From assembly GCA_963576725.1 (NCBI GenBank), contig OY755242.1:24107869-24171868 (forward strand): a DNA stretch of 64,000 nt. The letters run 5' to 3'. The position numbers and the translations under genes were made by a program. This DNA comes from Azorinus chamasolen (Eukaryota; Mollusca; Bivalvia; Cardiida; Solecurtidae). The notes beneath the pieces were generated by a model, which was given only the letters and a program-made list of their open reading frames with translations, was not told where the DNA came from and searched no databases. Positions 12,701 to 21,748 of the stretch are shown in pieces. The first letter of the stretch is position 1; each line of letters begins with the position of its first letter.

Positions 12701-12950
12701 ATAGCATAAGCAAACAGAGCAGATCCTGATCAGATGGCTCCTACAGGAGCCATCTGATCTGGGTCTACTCTGTTTTCAAATGCATAGAAAGTCGTATTTA
12801 TGGAGAAAAGGGTTTATAGATCTGCACTATTGGCCTAAGTTTGTCTCTCCAAATATTTAGGACAGTTACAAGTCTCAAATATGATGTTCATATATTTCAG
12901 CTAAGAAACAATACAAAGATCTCCTCCTGCAGTGGCATGCAAAAAGATAA
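649..12950 (+). CDS. NDUFC2: NADH dehydrogenase [ubiquinone] 1 subunit C2 (complex I accessory subunit), three exons
   Basis: Spliced CDS join(649-793, 8193-8336, 12901-12950), 112 residues; human NDUFC2 has 119. NDUFC2 is an accessory subunit in the membrane arm of mitochondrial complex I, needed for assembly and not catalytic. Seen in the sequence: an N-terminal part with a hydrophobic stretch (about residues 18-38) ending in Tyr-Arg-Arg; a second hydrophobic segment (about 53-66) followed by a charged Arg-Asp-Arg; then Gln-Asn-Pro-Ser-Gln-Phe-Val-Glu-Glu, matching the Pro-Glu-Asp-Phe-Pro-Glu-Glu region of the family. The last exon reads PKKQYKDLLLQWHAKR and fits the family's lysine-rich C-terminus. 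Every junction is GT-AG and phase 1. The ATG at 649 sits in a good context (acaaaATGG); a GTG twelve bases upstream is not needed. Family identity rests on remembered alignment with the human protein. Both introns are full of transposon relics. Confidence 0.86.
1228..2050 (+). mobile_element. hAT-like DNA element relic in NDUFC2 intron 1
   Basis: The left end CAGTGTTTAGGCTAG at 1228 is the reverse complement of CTAGCCTAAACACTG ending at 2050. Both ends also carry a GTGGGTCATTTTGGC-like inner motif. CAGTG termini are typical of hAT transposons. An 8-bp target duplication is not clear, so the class is provisional. Confidence 0.6.
1547..1750 (+). pseudogene. leftover N-terminal exon of a transposase-like protein inside the hAT-like element
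   Basis: A 68-codon open segment from the ATG at 1547 begins MSAENQQKSFLSFFAIGSQE and runs into a strong donor GTAAGT at 1751. The Lys-Ser-Phe-Leu-Ser-Phe-Phe start resembles N-termini of hAT-related, ZNF862-type proteins that begin with a 'SILSFF'-like motif. Further on are a Pro-Ser-Lys-Arg stretch and two Cys residues. No second exon or DDE domain follows before the element ends, so I read it as a truncated relic. An unrelated host 5' exon remains possible. Confidence 0.4.
2110..3249. mobile_element. pogo/Tigger-like non-autonomous DNA element, 1.14 kb
   Basis: The left end CAGTCCACTCTCGTTAT at 2110 pairs with ATAACGAGAGTCGACTG ending at 3249, flanked by TA on both sides (2108-2109, 3250-3251). 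Sub-terminal sequence about 'cells of GAACTCG/TTGACACGAAG' type is shared in inverted form. There is no long coding frame inside, only short chance frames. Confidence 0.65.
3252..4090. other. unassigned intronic sequence
   Basis: No gene is seen. It contains several close copies of CACACGCATTTT (3430-3500) and an AT-rich remainder. Confidence 0.3.
4115..4195. repeat. MITE-B fragment
   Basis: Core palindrome only: AAACAGAGTAGATCC through CAGACAGCTCCAACAGAAGCTGTCTG to the ACCCTGTTTGC arm. The termini are lost. Confidence 0.55.
5650..5709. repeat. 60-bp hairpin
   Basis: TGGATTCTGATCTGACACAT is repeated in inverse as ATGCGTCAGATCAGAATCCA around a short AATTTGAA loop. It sits inside HL1 copy 1. 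Confidence 0.7.
5993..6234 (+). mobile_element. MITE-B copy, nested in HL1
   Basis: TTAA at 5993 and 6231 flanks termini ACCCATTCCCTC / GGAAGGGT. The AAACAGAGCAGACCCAGATC palindrome lies near the left end. Confidence 0.75.
6603..7069. other. unassigned AT-rich intronic sequence
   Basis: No gene, repeat end or conserved motif was recognised. Confidence 0.3.
7076..7345 (+). repeat. MITE-B fragment, degenerate
   Basis: TTTGCAAACAGAGTAGACCCAGATC is followed by a decayed centre and the GAAATTATAATAGATCTGAC right arm. The terminal CCCTTT motifs are lost. Confidence 0.5.
7708..7888 (-). repeat. MITE-B copy, left end lost
   Basis: The AAGCAAACAGAG arm and the GGAAAGGGTTAA terminus at 7877-7888 are present. 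The palindrome centre is decayed. Confidence 0.55.
7913..8149. mobile_element. MITE-C copy beside NDUFC2 exon 2
   Basis: TA at 7911 and 8150 flanks CAGTAAACCCCCACTAATGCG and the inverse GGGGTTCTACTG. The half-palindrome GAGCTTTCTGCATTACTTTTGTCCT is duplicated at 8018-8075, leaving an asymmetric centre. The right end lies 43 bp from the exon 2 start. Confidence 0.8.
8193..8336 (+). CDS. NDUFC2: NDUFC2-like exon 2
   Basis: Acceptor TTTATGTTGTAG at 8181-8192 follows a pyrimidine-rich stretch. The donor is GTTAGT at 8337. Phase 1 at both ends. It encodes the second membrane segment and the Asn-Pro-Ser-Gln-Phe motif. Reading straight through the donor would give a premature Arg-stop, so splicing to exon 3 is needed for a full family C-terminus. 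A C-type MITE ends only 43 bp before the exon. Confidence 0.85.
8365..8470. repeat. inverted-repeat element, I type
   Basis: AACTCCACCAAATCATGGTGTGACCCTC pairs imperfectly with GAGGAGTCACGACATACATATGTATTTGGTTG. Related folds lie at 43240-43325 and 62040-62130. Confidence 0.45.
8701..8949 (+). mobile_element. MITE-B copy (B' subtype)
   Basis: Left terminus TTAACCCTTTACTC and right terminus ACAGGGAAAGGGGTGA. The palindrome centre is partly deleted. Confidence 0.6.
8953..9007. repeat. left arm of a foldback element split by HL1
   Basis: AACAAGACTACAAAGAAATGAGATAGATTACCTTACAAAGC recurs in reverse complement at 10651-10705. HL1 copy 2 lies between the two arms, so it inserted into the middle of the foldback. 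A further short hairpin (CTAAAATCTGTCTG) lies at 9008-9046. Confidence 0.75.
9047..10650 (+). mobile_element. HL1 element, copy 2
   Basis: Starts TTTTTAGCTCACCAGAGCAC, has a CCGTC-type microsatellite at 9105-9141 and diverged core monomers, and ends with hairpin AGGGCCATTCTGGCCCT plus CTTGTT. Its inner part resembles HL1 copy 1 (both contain a CAGAGCTTAGATATTTGGTG segment). An L-type TTAA element is nested at 9929-10429. Confidence 0.78.
9929..10429. mobile_element. L-type TTAA element with three tandem hairpins
   Basis: TTAACTCTTTGCATACT on the left and AGCATCCAAAGAATTAA on the right form short inverted ends with TTAA duplications. Inside, a 140-bp unit is present three times (starts near 10012, 10152, 10292). 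Each unit holds the hairpin AAACAGTTTGGATATCAGAT ... TCTGGATCCAAACTGTTT. Confidence 0.7.
10651..10705. repeat. right arm of the foldback split by HL1
   Basis: Reverse complement of 8953-9007 with only one or two differences. Confidence 0.75.
10750..10865 (+). repeat. MITE-B fragment
   Basis: Left terminus TTTAACCCTTTCCCTG with the inner AATGTCATGAATGTTTATTAGCTGA. It runs into a minisatellite after GGCAAACAGA. Confidence 0.5.
10866..11172. repeat. minisatellite, about 64-bp period, left part
   Basis: Units of GATTTGGTGTACACTGTTCACAAG ... CCCTGTGACT follow one another with moderate divergence. The array resumes at 12463 on the other side of HL1 copy 3. Its open frames are repeat by-products. 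Confidence 0.65.
11173..12462 (+). mobile_element. HL1 element, copy 3, with about seven 165-bp core monomers
   Basis: TTTTTAGCTCACC hairpin, a short CCGTC stretch, then repeated units (CTCAGCTTTCATATTTGGCACATAG ... GGTCAAAATTGGCCCC). The 3' hairpin (AGGGCCATTCTGGTCCT, one stem change) and CTTGTT end at 12462. It is inserted inside a minisatellite. Confidence 0.82.
12463..12652. repeat. minisatellite, right part
   Basis: Continues the 10866-11172 array: GCAAATGTCTGAATAT..., GCAAATGCCTGAATAACC..., CATGACTGGTCAC units. Confidence 0.55.
12653..12815 (-). repeat. MITE-B copy, left end damaged
   Basis: Near-perfect core GCAGATCCTGATCAGATGGCTCCTACAGGAGCCATCTGATCTGGGTCTACTCTG and right terminus GGAGAAAAGGGTTTA. 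It lies 85 bp before NDUFC2 exon 3. Confidence 0.65.
12901..12950 (+). CDS. NDUFC2: NDUFC2-like exon 3 (50 nt, C-terminus)
   Basis: The acceptor TATATTTCAG ends at 12900. Joined in phase 1 the exon reads PKKQYKDLLLQWHAKR followed by TAA at 12948-12950, closely resembling the vertebrate NDUFC2 C-terminus. It is too short to stand out as an open reading frame and was found by phase and family match. Confidence 0.8.
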
Positions 12951-13310
12951 CCTGGACATCTTTAGTAGTAATATTGTCAATGGTAATGGACATATTAAAA
13001 GACAGACAGCATAAATATGTTTGTGTTAAATGTGCTACGTCAAAATGGAGTCATGTGCATCCATATGTGATCAAGACATCCTGAAATTTGTATTGATAAA
13101 AGTGGTACGTTATTTAATACAATACGAAGTAACAGGAGTTTTTAATAGTAGAAAATGAAATATTTGCCAGAAGTGAAGACAGACCAACTTATTGTTATAG
13201 TGGTAGGGTTGGGAACTGGGAAATGCAAGAATAATGATATTGCACAGTGCTTGTCACTGCAATGCCTATGGGGTCATGTCAGTGGAATTTAGAATAAAAG
13301 TTGTTACAGA
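12951..13310 (+). other. probable NDUFC2-like 3' UTR with polyadenylation signal
   Basis: No repeat is recognised. AATAAA at 13293-13298, about 345 bp after the stop codon, is the first good polyadenylation signal downstream, so the transcript probably ends near 13310-13325. Confidence 0.5.
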
Positions 13311-13473
13311 TTTTAGAGTATATTTTGTGGATTTTTGACTCCTCACAGATTTCTGGATAAGAGGCAAATTTTAATAGGTGTTAATTCATGAGAATCATTA
13401 CTACATTTATATTTACATAGCAGATATTATCACATATTCTGGCATGCGACAAGTTAGGTTTACATCATAAGGT

Positions 13474-13723
13474 TTTACCCTTTCCTTCATTCAAACATGT
13501 TTTCATGAATTTGCAGACAGAGTAGACCCAGATCAGACGGCTCCTATAGGAGCCGTCTGATCAGGGTCTGCTCTGTTTGCTAGTTGAATTTCAAAGATCT
13601 GCTTCTTTACTTTCTAAAATGGCTACACTGTTCCACATTCCCTATTTCATTATAACTATTTTGTCCATTAATATTCAGTAGGTATTAAAATTTAGACTAA
13701 ATATAGAACAGGGAAAGGGTTAA
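13474..13723 (+). mobile_element. MITE-B copy
   Basis: TTTACCCTTTCC left end, perfect CAGACGGCTCCTATAGGAGCCGTCTG centre, GGAAAGGGTTAA right end. Confidence 0.8.
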
Positions 13724-13888
13724 CTTCATCTGGCAGAAATTATCATAATTTCAAACATACAACAGTTGCGATTGTTGTATGATAGAAATGTAGATCATTT
13801 CTGTCATTTAATCTTTCGTGAAATGGGCTCTAGAACTCTGTTCTCTGGAATGAATACTGAATTTATATTTAATTGTATTGAAGTAGCA

Positions 13889-14122
13889 TTAACCCTTTCC
13901 CTGTTCAGTATTCATGTATAATGACATCATGAATATTTATTAGCTGACTTTTTATAATGACATATGTTCACATGATATTTTTGCCCAGACAGAAACTAGA
14001 TTCAGATCTATATTATATAATATGCAAACAGAGCAGACCTTGATCCTCTAAGGAAGCATCTGATCTGGGTCTTCTCTGTTTGCAAATGCGTGAAAAGGCG
14101 TTTATATAAAGGAAAGGGTTAA
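13889..14122 (-). mobile_element. MITE-B copy, inverse orientation
   Basis: TTAACCCTTTCCCTG to GGAAAGGGTTAA. The hairpin centre near 14040-14065 is shortened. Confidence 0.75.
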
Positions 14123-14267
14123 AATGGTGGCATGTCCTCTCATTTGTTTTGCTAAAATAGTTAATATGGCCAAGACCATGTTCGAGTTATCAGTCTAATG
14201 CGGACATGCCTTTTAGTATGTAACTGTTGCCGGCAAACCATTGTCTCACAGCAATTGATGAATGAAT

Positions 14268-14340
14268 GAAAGACTTTATTTAACGAGGGTAGCTCAATTA
14301 GTCATAATGACTAATCTACCTTGAGGACCTCAACACAAGC
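14268..14340. repeat. short dispersed repeat
   Basis: AATGAATGAAAGACTTTATTTAACGAGGGTAGCTCAATTAGTC ... CCTCAA is related to 15040-15100 (AATGAATGAAAGACC ... GGTCCTCA). Confidence 0.45.
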
Positions 14341-14386
14341 ATTTCATACAAAACAGCAAAACATGGATCTAGATATGCACTAACAA

Positions 14387-14714
14387 CTCTTTGCATGCTA
14401 AGTAATGTTGCGTCTGAAAATTTAATAATAGTTGTCTGCTTCAATTTGCAGTTTCTTAGAGGATACACATTCGGGTTCTGATAAAACTCTGGATCCTATC
14501 TGATATCATAGTTTTGATTTGTAATGAGCATCCAAAGAGTTAATATGAAACTCTTTGCATGCTAAGTAATGTTGCGTCTGAAAATTTAATAATAGTTGTC
14601 TGCTTCAATTTGCAGTTTCTTAGAGGATACACATTCGGGTTCTGATAAAACTCTGGATCCTATCTGATATCATAGTTTTGATTTGTAATGAGCATCCAAA
14701 GAGTTAATATGAAA
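14387..14714. repeat. 164-bp tandem duplication of an L-type hairpin unit
   Basis: Two copies (14387-14550, 14551-14714) appear identical by eye. Each runs from CTCTTTGCATGC to GAGCATCCAAAGAGTTAATATGAAA. Confidence 0.85.
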
Positions 14715-15421
14715 CTACCTTAAGTGTTGCACGAAAAAATGAAATGCATGTATAGGCTAAATTTATACCACTTGAACCCGATGTCAGGTGGATGTATATA
14801 AACGCAAGTTATTAAAACCATATATTTGTGACCTCATTTACACACGCTGTCATTACTATAAATATGAGAAAATATTTTTAGTTCATTAGATCTATTAGTT
14901 AAAATAAAATGTCCTCTGCTTTAAATTTTGAAAAATGCAGTTAGAGTGTAAACTAATTTAACCTGATGAGACGTTGAGTTATTCGACGTCTCATTTGGAT
15001 CCAAACTGTATGCACAATGTTTATGAGCGACGAATGGAATGAATGAAAGACCTTGGAGTAACTCAATTAATCTCTCAGCTTATCTTCCCTAGGGTCCTCA
15101 AAAACATTAGAATTATCTCTTTGAGAAGATTCTGAAAAGTGGTCACAACTTAGGGTTTGGTGGAGAAAAAAAGGAGCTATTCTTGAAAATGTTTTAATTG
15201 CGCCACCTATCTGGGCATCTGTATGTGTGCCCTACTTCTCAATGAAGATATTCATCTTTGACCCTTTACCTGTTGAAAATATTCATGTAAGATACGAGAC
15301 CATGAATGTTTGTAATGGCAAACATGCTATTTTGGTCATGGCAGAAACTAAAATTATATCGGGGTCTACTAAATGTTTGCAAAGGTTTCAAACACATGTC
15401 TCTGTCAGGTATAGGTTTATT
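14715..15421. other. unassigned sequence with a decayed hairpin
   Basis: No gene seen. GATGAGACGTTGAGTTATTCGACGTCTCAT at 14964-14994 is a short palindrome of the same kind as 63487-63550. 15100-15170 holds an arm of an I-type repeat. Confidence 0.3.
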
Positions 15422-15671
15422 TTAACCCTTTCCCTCATGTAAACGAGTTTTCATGCATTTGCGAACAGAGTAGACCCAGATCAGACGGCTCCTAGAGGAG
15501 CCGTCTGATCAGGGTCTGCTCTGTTTGCTAATAAAATTTGATAGATCTGTTTCTTTACTTTCTAAAATGTCTACAATGTTCCACATTCCATATTTCTTTA
15601 TAACTATTTTGTTCATGAATATTCAGTAGGTATTGAAATTTGACCTAAATACAGAACAGGGAAAGGGTTAA
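15422..15671 (+). mobile_element. MITE-B copy
   Basis: TTAACCCTTTCCCTC to GGAAAGGGTTAA with perfect centre CAGACGGCTCCTAGAGGAGCCGTCTG. Confidence 0.82.
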
Positions 15672-15830
15672 AGGAATTTTAAATGGCTAGCAGTGTAGAC
15701 TTTGATCAGATTGCATCCATGTGAAACAATTGATACAAGTGAAAGTCCTTTAAATATGAAGGAAAATGTTAAAGCTCTATAAGGATCATTCAAAATGGAG
15801 TCTTATTATGAGTCTTTCAGGCATGTGTTA

Positions 15831-15925
15831 TTATTATTATTATACCACATTTATATAGCGCTCTTTTCACACAGGATATGTGCGTTCAAAGGCGCTTCAC
15901 ATAGATACATTTTATATACAAAACA
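15831..15925. repeat. dispersed short repeat with ATTATT microsatellite
   Basis: (TTA)n is followed by CCACATTTATATAGCGCTCTTTTCACACAGG ... CAAAGGCGCTTCACAT, a motif I associate with short retroelements in marine invertebrates. Class not certain. Confidence 0.4.
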
Positions 15926-17100
15926 GGGTATATTCAATGTGTAATTATAGAACATTTAAAATAAAATATATTTAATATTTATATATAGATAAGAATAATA
16001 ATAATAAAAAGAATTTATTTAGAACATAGGTAAAACAATTTCATCCCTTCCGTAAGTTTATCTGTCTGTGTTTATGCTCTATTATATTGTGTCACCGCAC
16101 TCACATAAAAAACAAAAATTGAATGTAACATTCTATGCACAGTGCCAGTACGTCACACAGTTTTTACCCAGACCCAACAGAATTGGGTACAGTTTTTGGC
16201 ATACAACGCTACACATAAAATATTGCCTGAAAATTGGGTAACAGAACAGATCAATTTGAAGTTATATAGCATATAAACTAAGTAATACAAATAAACAACT
16301 GTAATACACGCGCAATATGCACCCCCAGTCAAACACTATTCGACCTGCCATGGCAATGAGGGAGCACACAAGGGATAATCCATTCCGTATTTTAACGGAG
16401 TTGTAATAGGGTATATCCGAAATTTAATTACAGAGTAAAATATCCTATTATGGGAACCCGAAAAGACCAGCCAAAGTAAAATTAAAGAGGGTATCCCGTA
16501 TACTGTTCCTACAACATATCCCACCGGCTGCAATGGAACGGATTCATATTGGACAAATCGAGATTGACTGAGACACGCGATGCTACATCAGACCGTACAT
16601 GCTTCACCTGCCCACTGCCCATATATTACACGACACAGTTCACTGGTAAGCAAAAATAAGGAAACTGGGTTAGCTTAACAGGAATATCTGGCACTGGTTG
16701 AGGGCAGGGTAGCAAGTCATGCCAGCAAGACTCCCAATGTACCAGTGGGAATAGGGATGCTCTGTTCCACTACGGTGCTCCCTCCGGCATTGTAACGAGT
16801 TACCAGAGGTACCAAGCATATAGGGATGACAACAGCACTCCCTCGGAATCCAACTCCTGGACAGCGGAATCCGGCTGACACAACACCCGCACGTACAACA
16901 GCAAAGGGATTCCTTAGAAGTCCATAAAAATTATGGTTGAGATCTTTTTTGTTCGTTTATCTAATTATTTCTTCTACATTTGTTTGAAAAAGGGGTTAAA
17001 ATCCCAGTCATAAGCGAGTGGCAGGATCAACATGCTGTGGCTAATGCAGCAGTTATGATAACCGACAATTAGTAGCTACGCTTTCTAAACTGTGTGTAAG
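15926..17100. other. unassigned 1.2 kb, less AT-rich than its surroundings
   Basis: No convincing exon, transposase motif or terminal repeat was found on either strand. Base composition is more balanced from 16560 to 16920. It could be an old, decayed element. Confidence 0.3.
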
Positions 17101-17101
17101 C

Positions 17102-17172
17102 TTAACCCATTCCCTCATGGGCTATTTTTAGATCCAACCTCTTTGAATAAATCTACAGAAAAGGAGCATTAA
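17102..17172 (+). repeat. MITE-A fragment (one terminus)
   Basis: TTAACCCATTCCCTCATGGGC through AAAAGGAGCATTAA, then breaks off. Confidence 0.6.
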
Positions 17173-17379
17173 TAGCATTGAGCTGTCCCTGTCTCCAAGA
17201 CCGATATTTGTACATGTACTAAACTGAAAAACGAAGTACATATTCTGTATGTACTTCGTGACCGAACGTCCGGTCTAGAGATGCTTCACTGTGTAATAAC
17301 AACCTGCACTTTTAGGAATATGTAGAGTAGATCTAGTAGATCTATATTACTGGGAATTTATATTTCAGTAGCAATATTT

Positions 17380-17545
17380 AGCTCTTTCCTTCATAAAAAC
17401 GTATATCACGCCTTTGCAAACGGAGTAGACCCAGATCAGACAGTTCCTATAGAAACGGTCTATCTGGGTCTACCTGATCAGACAGTTCCTATAGAAGCTA
17501 GCTGTCTATCTGGGTCTACTTTGTTTGCAAACAGGCTGGACTATT
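17380..17545 (+). repeat. MITE-B copy with internally duplicated centre
   Basis: The CAGACAGTTCCTATAGAA half-centre occurs twice (17436-17475 and 17477-17520). The right arm is TCTACTTTGTTTGC. The right terminus is lost. Confidence 0.55.
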
Positions 17546-17631
17546 AAGTAAACAGTTCAGTAGTTTCTGTTGTAATTTTCTAAATACTTCATACCATCTG
17601 GTTTATTTTAAATATGAGAAGGGAGGTCAAA

Positions 17632-17860
17632 TTAACCCATTCCCTCATGGGCTATTGTTAGATCCCACCTCTTTGAATAAATCTACCGAAAAGGAGCATT
17701 AGCTAGAGAAAAGGACTTTTTTTAAAGAATTTTGTAGTTCTGAAACCATTGTGATAAATAGAGCATTTGCTCCTAAGGAGAAAATGCTCTATTTATCACA
17801 ATGGTTAAAAAAAAGACTTTTAGAGGTGCAGAAAGGCGTACTTATGGAAGAAAGGGTTAA
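17632..17860 (+). mobile_element. MITE-A copy
   Basis: TTAACCCATTCCC to GAAAGGGTTAA. Palindrome AACCATTGTGATAAATAGAGCATTT folds on itself with centre GCTCCTAAGGAG. Confidence 0.8.
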
Positions 17861-17882
17861 GAGATAACGGTGAAAGGGCTGA

Positions 17883-20800
17883 TTTTTAGCTCACCAGAGC
17901 ACTTTTGTGCTCAGGGTGAGCTTTTGTGATCACTTGATGTCCGTCGTCCGTCGTGCGTCGTCCGTCGTCCGTCGTCTGGCGTCAACAATTTGAACCTTTA
18001 AAAATCTTCTCCTCTGAATCTACAGGGTTCTCAGCTTTCATCTTTGGTACATAGCATCATCTTTAGGTCCTCTACAAAAGTTATATAAATTTTGCCCCTG
18101 GGGTCAAAATTGGCCCCGCCCCAGGGGTGCCTTGTTTTCTATTGAAATATATAGTAAAACTTTGAAAATCTTCTCCTCTGAATCTACAGGGTTCTCAGCT
18201 TTCATATTAGGCACAAAGCATCATGTTCAGGTCCTCAACAAAAGTTATATAAATTATGCCCCTGGGGTCAAAATTGGCCCGCCCCAGGGGTAGCCAGTTT
18301 TTAGCTCACCTGAGCCGAAGGCTCAGGATGAGCTATTGTGACCGCTATTTGTCCGTCGTCCGGCGTCCGGCGTCCGGTGTCCGGCGTCCGGCGTCCGTCC
18401 GGCGTCCGTCGTCCGGTGTCCGTCCACATTTTCAAACGACATCTCCTCTGAAACTACTGACCCGATTTTAACCAAATTTTGTCAGAAGCATCAGTGGCTA
18501 GGGGGAACGAAACGTTGTTCACATTATGACCCCCGGGCCAAAAATGGCCCCGCCCAAGGGCTTATCAGTTTTTCATAGGAAAATCTTTAAAAATCTTCTT
18601 CTCTGAAACTGTAAGGCCTAGACCTTTGATATTTGGCATGCAGCATGATCTAATGGTCCTCTACAAATATTGTTTAAATTATGACCCCCGGGCCAAAAAT
18701 GGCCCCGCCCAAGGGCTTAGCTGTTTTTCATAGGAAAATCTTTAAAAATCTTCTTCTCTGAAACTGTAAGGCCTAGACCTTTGATATTTGGCATGTAGCA
18801 TGATCTTATGGTTCTCTACAAAGATTGTTCAAATTATGACCCCCGGGCCAAAAATGGCCCCGCCCAAGGGCTTATCAGTTTTTCATTGGAAAATCTTTAA
18901 AAATCTTCTTCTCTGAAATTGTAAGGCCTAGACCTTTGATATATGGCATGTAGTATGATCTAGTGGTCCTCTACAAAGATTGTTCAAATTATGACCCCCG
19001 GGCCAAAAATGGCCCCGCCCAAGGGCTTATCAGTTTTTCATAGGAAAATCTTTAAAAATCTTCTTCTCTGAAACTGTAAGGCCTAGACCTTTGATATTTG
19101 GCATGCAGCATGATCTAATGGTCCTCTACAAAGATTGTTTAAATTATGACCCCCGGGCCAAAAATGGCCCCGCCCAAGGGCTTAGCTGTTTTTCATAGGA
19201 AAATCTTTAAAAATCTTCTTCTCTGAAACTGTAAGGCCTAGACCTTTGATATTTGGCATGCAGCATGATCTAATGGTCCTCTACAAAGATTGTTTAAATT
19301 ATGACCCCCGGGCCAAAAATGGCCCCGCCCTAGGGCTTAGCTGTTTTTCATAGGAAAATCTTTAAAAATCTTCTTCTCTGAAACTGTAAGGCCTAGACCT
19401 TTGATATTTGGCATGTAGCATGATCTTATGGTTCTCTACAAAGATTGTTCAAATTATGACCCCCGGGCCAAAAATGGCCCCGCCCAAGGGCTTATCAGTT
19501 TTTCATTGGAAAATCTTTAAAAATCTTCTTCTCTGAAACTGTAAGGCCTAGACCTTTGATATTTGGCATGCAGCATGATCTAATGGTCCTCTACAAAGAT
19601 TGTTTAAATTCTGACCCCCGGGCCAAAAATGGCCCCGCCCAAGGGCTTAGCTGTTTTTCATAGGAAAATCTTTAAATAATTCTTCTCTGAAACTGTAAGG
19701 CCTAGACCTTTGATATTTGGCATGTAGCATGATCTTATGGTTCTCTACAAAGATTGTTCAAATTATGACCCCCGGGCCAAAAATGGCCCCGCCCAAGGGC
19801 TTATCAGTTTTTCATTGGAAAATCTTTAAAAATCTTCTTCTCTGAAATTGTAAGGCCTAGACCTTTGATATATGGCATGTAGTATGATCTAGTGGTCCTC
19901 TACAAAGATTGTTCAAATTATGACCCCCGGGCCAAAAATGACCATGACCTCTGGGCGAAACTTGGCCCTGGCTTATCAGTTTTCATGGGAAAACTATATC
20001 ATTTTTCTCTGAAACCATAAGGCTTAGACCTTTAATAAATGGCATACTGCTTTGCCTTGTGGTTCTCTACCAAGGTTGTACAAATGATGGCCCCATCCCT
20101 GGGGTATCTCAGGTGAGCGCTTCAGGGCCTCATGGCCCTCTTGTTAATAGAAACATATAGTGACAACTTTGAAAATCTTCTCCTCTGAATCTACAGGGTT
20201 CTCAGCTTTCATATTTGGTACATAGCATCATGTTCAGGTCCTCTACAAAAGTTATATAAATTATGCCCCTGGGGTCAAAATTGGCCCGCCCCAGGGGTAG
20301 CCAGTTTTGAATAGAAACATATAGTGACAACTTTGAAAATCTTCTCCTCTGAATCTACAGGGTTCTCAGCTTTCATATTTGGCACATAGCATCATGTTCA
20401 GGTCCTCTACAAAAGTTATATAAATTATGGCCCTGGGGTCAAAATTGGCCCCGCCCCAGGGGTAGCCAGATTTCATTAGAAACATATAGTGACAACTTTG
20501 AAAATCTTCTCCTCTGAATCTACAGGGTTCTCAGCTTTCATATTTGGCACATAGCATCATGTTCAGGTCCTCTACAAAAGTTATATAAATTATGCCCCTG
20601 GGGTCAAAATTGGCCCCACCCCAGGGGTAGCCAGTTTTGAATAGAAACATATAGTGACAACTTTGAAAAAAAATTCTTCTGAATCTACAGGGTTCTCAGC
20701 TTTCATATTTGGCACATAGCATCATGTTCAGGTCCTCTACAAAATTTGTATAAATTATGCCCCTGGGGTCAAAATTGGCCCCGCCCCAGGGGTGGTCAGT

Positions 20801-21216
20801 TTTCAATAGAAACATATAGTGAAACTTTGAAAATCTTCTCCTCTGAAACTGGAAGGTTCTCAGCTTTCATATTTGGCACATAGCATCATGTTCAGGTCCT
20901 CTACAAAAGTTATATAAATTATGCCCCTAGGGTCATAATTGGCCCCGCCCCAGGGGTAGCCAGTTTTCAATAGAAATATATGGTAAAACTTTGAATATAT
21001 TCTTCTCTGAAACTGAACGGTTCTCAGCTTTCATATCTGGCACATAGCATCATGTTCAGGTCCTCTACAAAAGTTAGATACATTATGCCCCTGGGGTCAA
21101 AATTGACCCCACCCCAGGGGTGCCAGTTTTCTCTAGAAACATATAGTGAAAACTTTGAACATCTTCTCCTCTGATTGGCTGGTGAGCGATGTCAGGGCCA
21201 TTCTGGCCCTCTTGTT
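17883..21216 (+). mobile_element. HL1 element, copy 4, carrying a nested HL2 element
   Basis: TTTTTAGCTCACCAGAGCAC start, (GTCCGTC)n at 17940-17980 and core monomers of 165 bp. It is interrupted at 18298-20145 by HL2 and resumes with AATAGAAACATATAGTGAC up to the hairpin AGGGCCATTCTGGCCCT and CTTGTT. Removing the insert restores a normal CCAGTTTT-AATAGAAAC monomer. Confidence 0.85.
18298..20145 (+). mobile_element. HL2 element nested in HL1, array of 155-bp monomers
   Basis: Starts TTTTTAGCTCACCTGAGCC with hairpin GAGCCGAAGGCTC. It has (GTCCGGC)n at 18352-18425 and about ten 155-bp units (GGCCTAGACCTTTGATATTTGGCAT ... ATGACCCCCGGGCC). It ends in hairpin AGGGCCTCATGGCCCT plus CTTGTT. A block of several monomers recurs at a spacing of 930 bp (six units). 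Confidence 0.85.
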
Positions 21217-21302
21217 TTCTTAGTTATCCCTTTTAACACCTTTGCAAATAGAGTAGACGCAGATTAGACGACTCGTGTGGGAGCTAATGGAATTATACTG
21301 AT

Positions 21303-21748
21303 ATCCTGACAAGACGAGATCCTTGAAAAGCAAAACAGCAATGCGAAAGGAGAAAGTTGCACACTCGGTTTTTGTGTCGCCTGCCTAGAGGCAGTGTGTC
21401 ACTTAGGGATCACTTTTCCGTCGTCTGGCTGCCCGTCTGTCCGTCATACTTTCTTTTTTTTTGGCTGTCATTTCTAAACTAATCAGTATAGAGCTTTCAA
21501 GTTTCACATGTGTCTTCCTTTCAATGAGGACCAATGATGTAACTAAGGACCATCACTCTGCATGCAATACTTTTTTAAATTATTCCTCTTTGTTCTGATT
21601 TCACTCCAGCATATTAACAGTTTTTATGTCAGCTGTGAGCAGGTGACACATGTGTTCCTCCAAACACTCTTATATTGAGTCTGTTCAAGAGCAGTAATTA
21701 AAAGTGCAACACTGCTCATGCCGGTGTACCGGCTTAAGCTGTGTTCAA
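21303..21748. repeat. K-type dispersed repeat, left part
   Basis: CCTGACAAGACGAGATCCTTGAAAAGCAAAACAGCAATGCG recurs at 22990 and 52630. The 3' part AGTGCAACACTGCTCATGCCGGTGTACCGGCTTAAGC recurs at 52715-52760. It is interrupted by HL2 at 21749. Confidence 0.5.
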
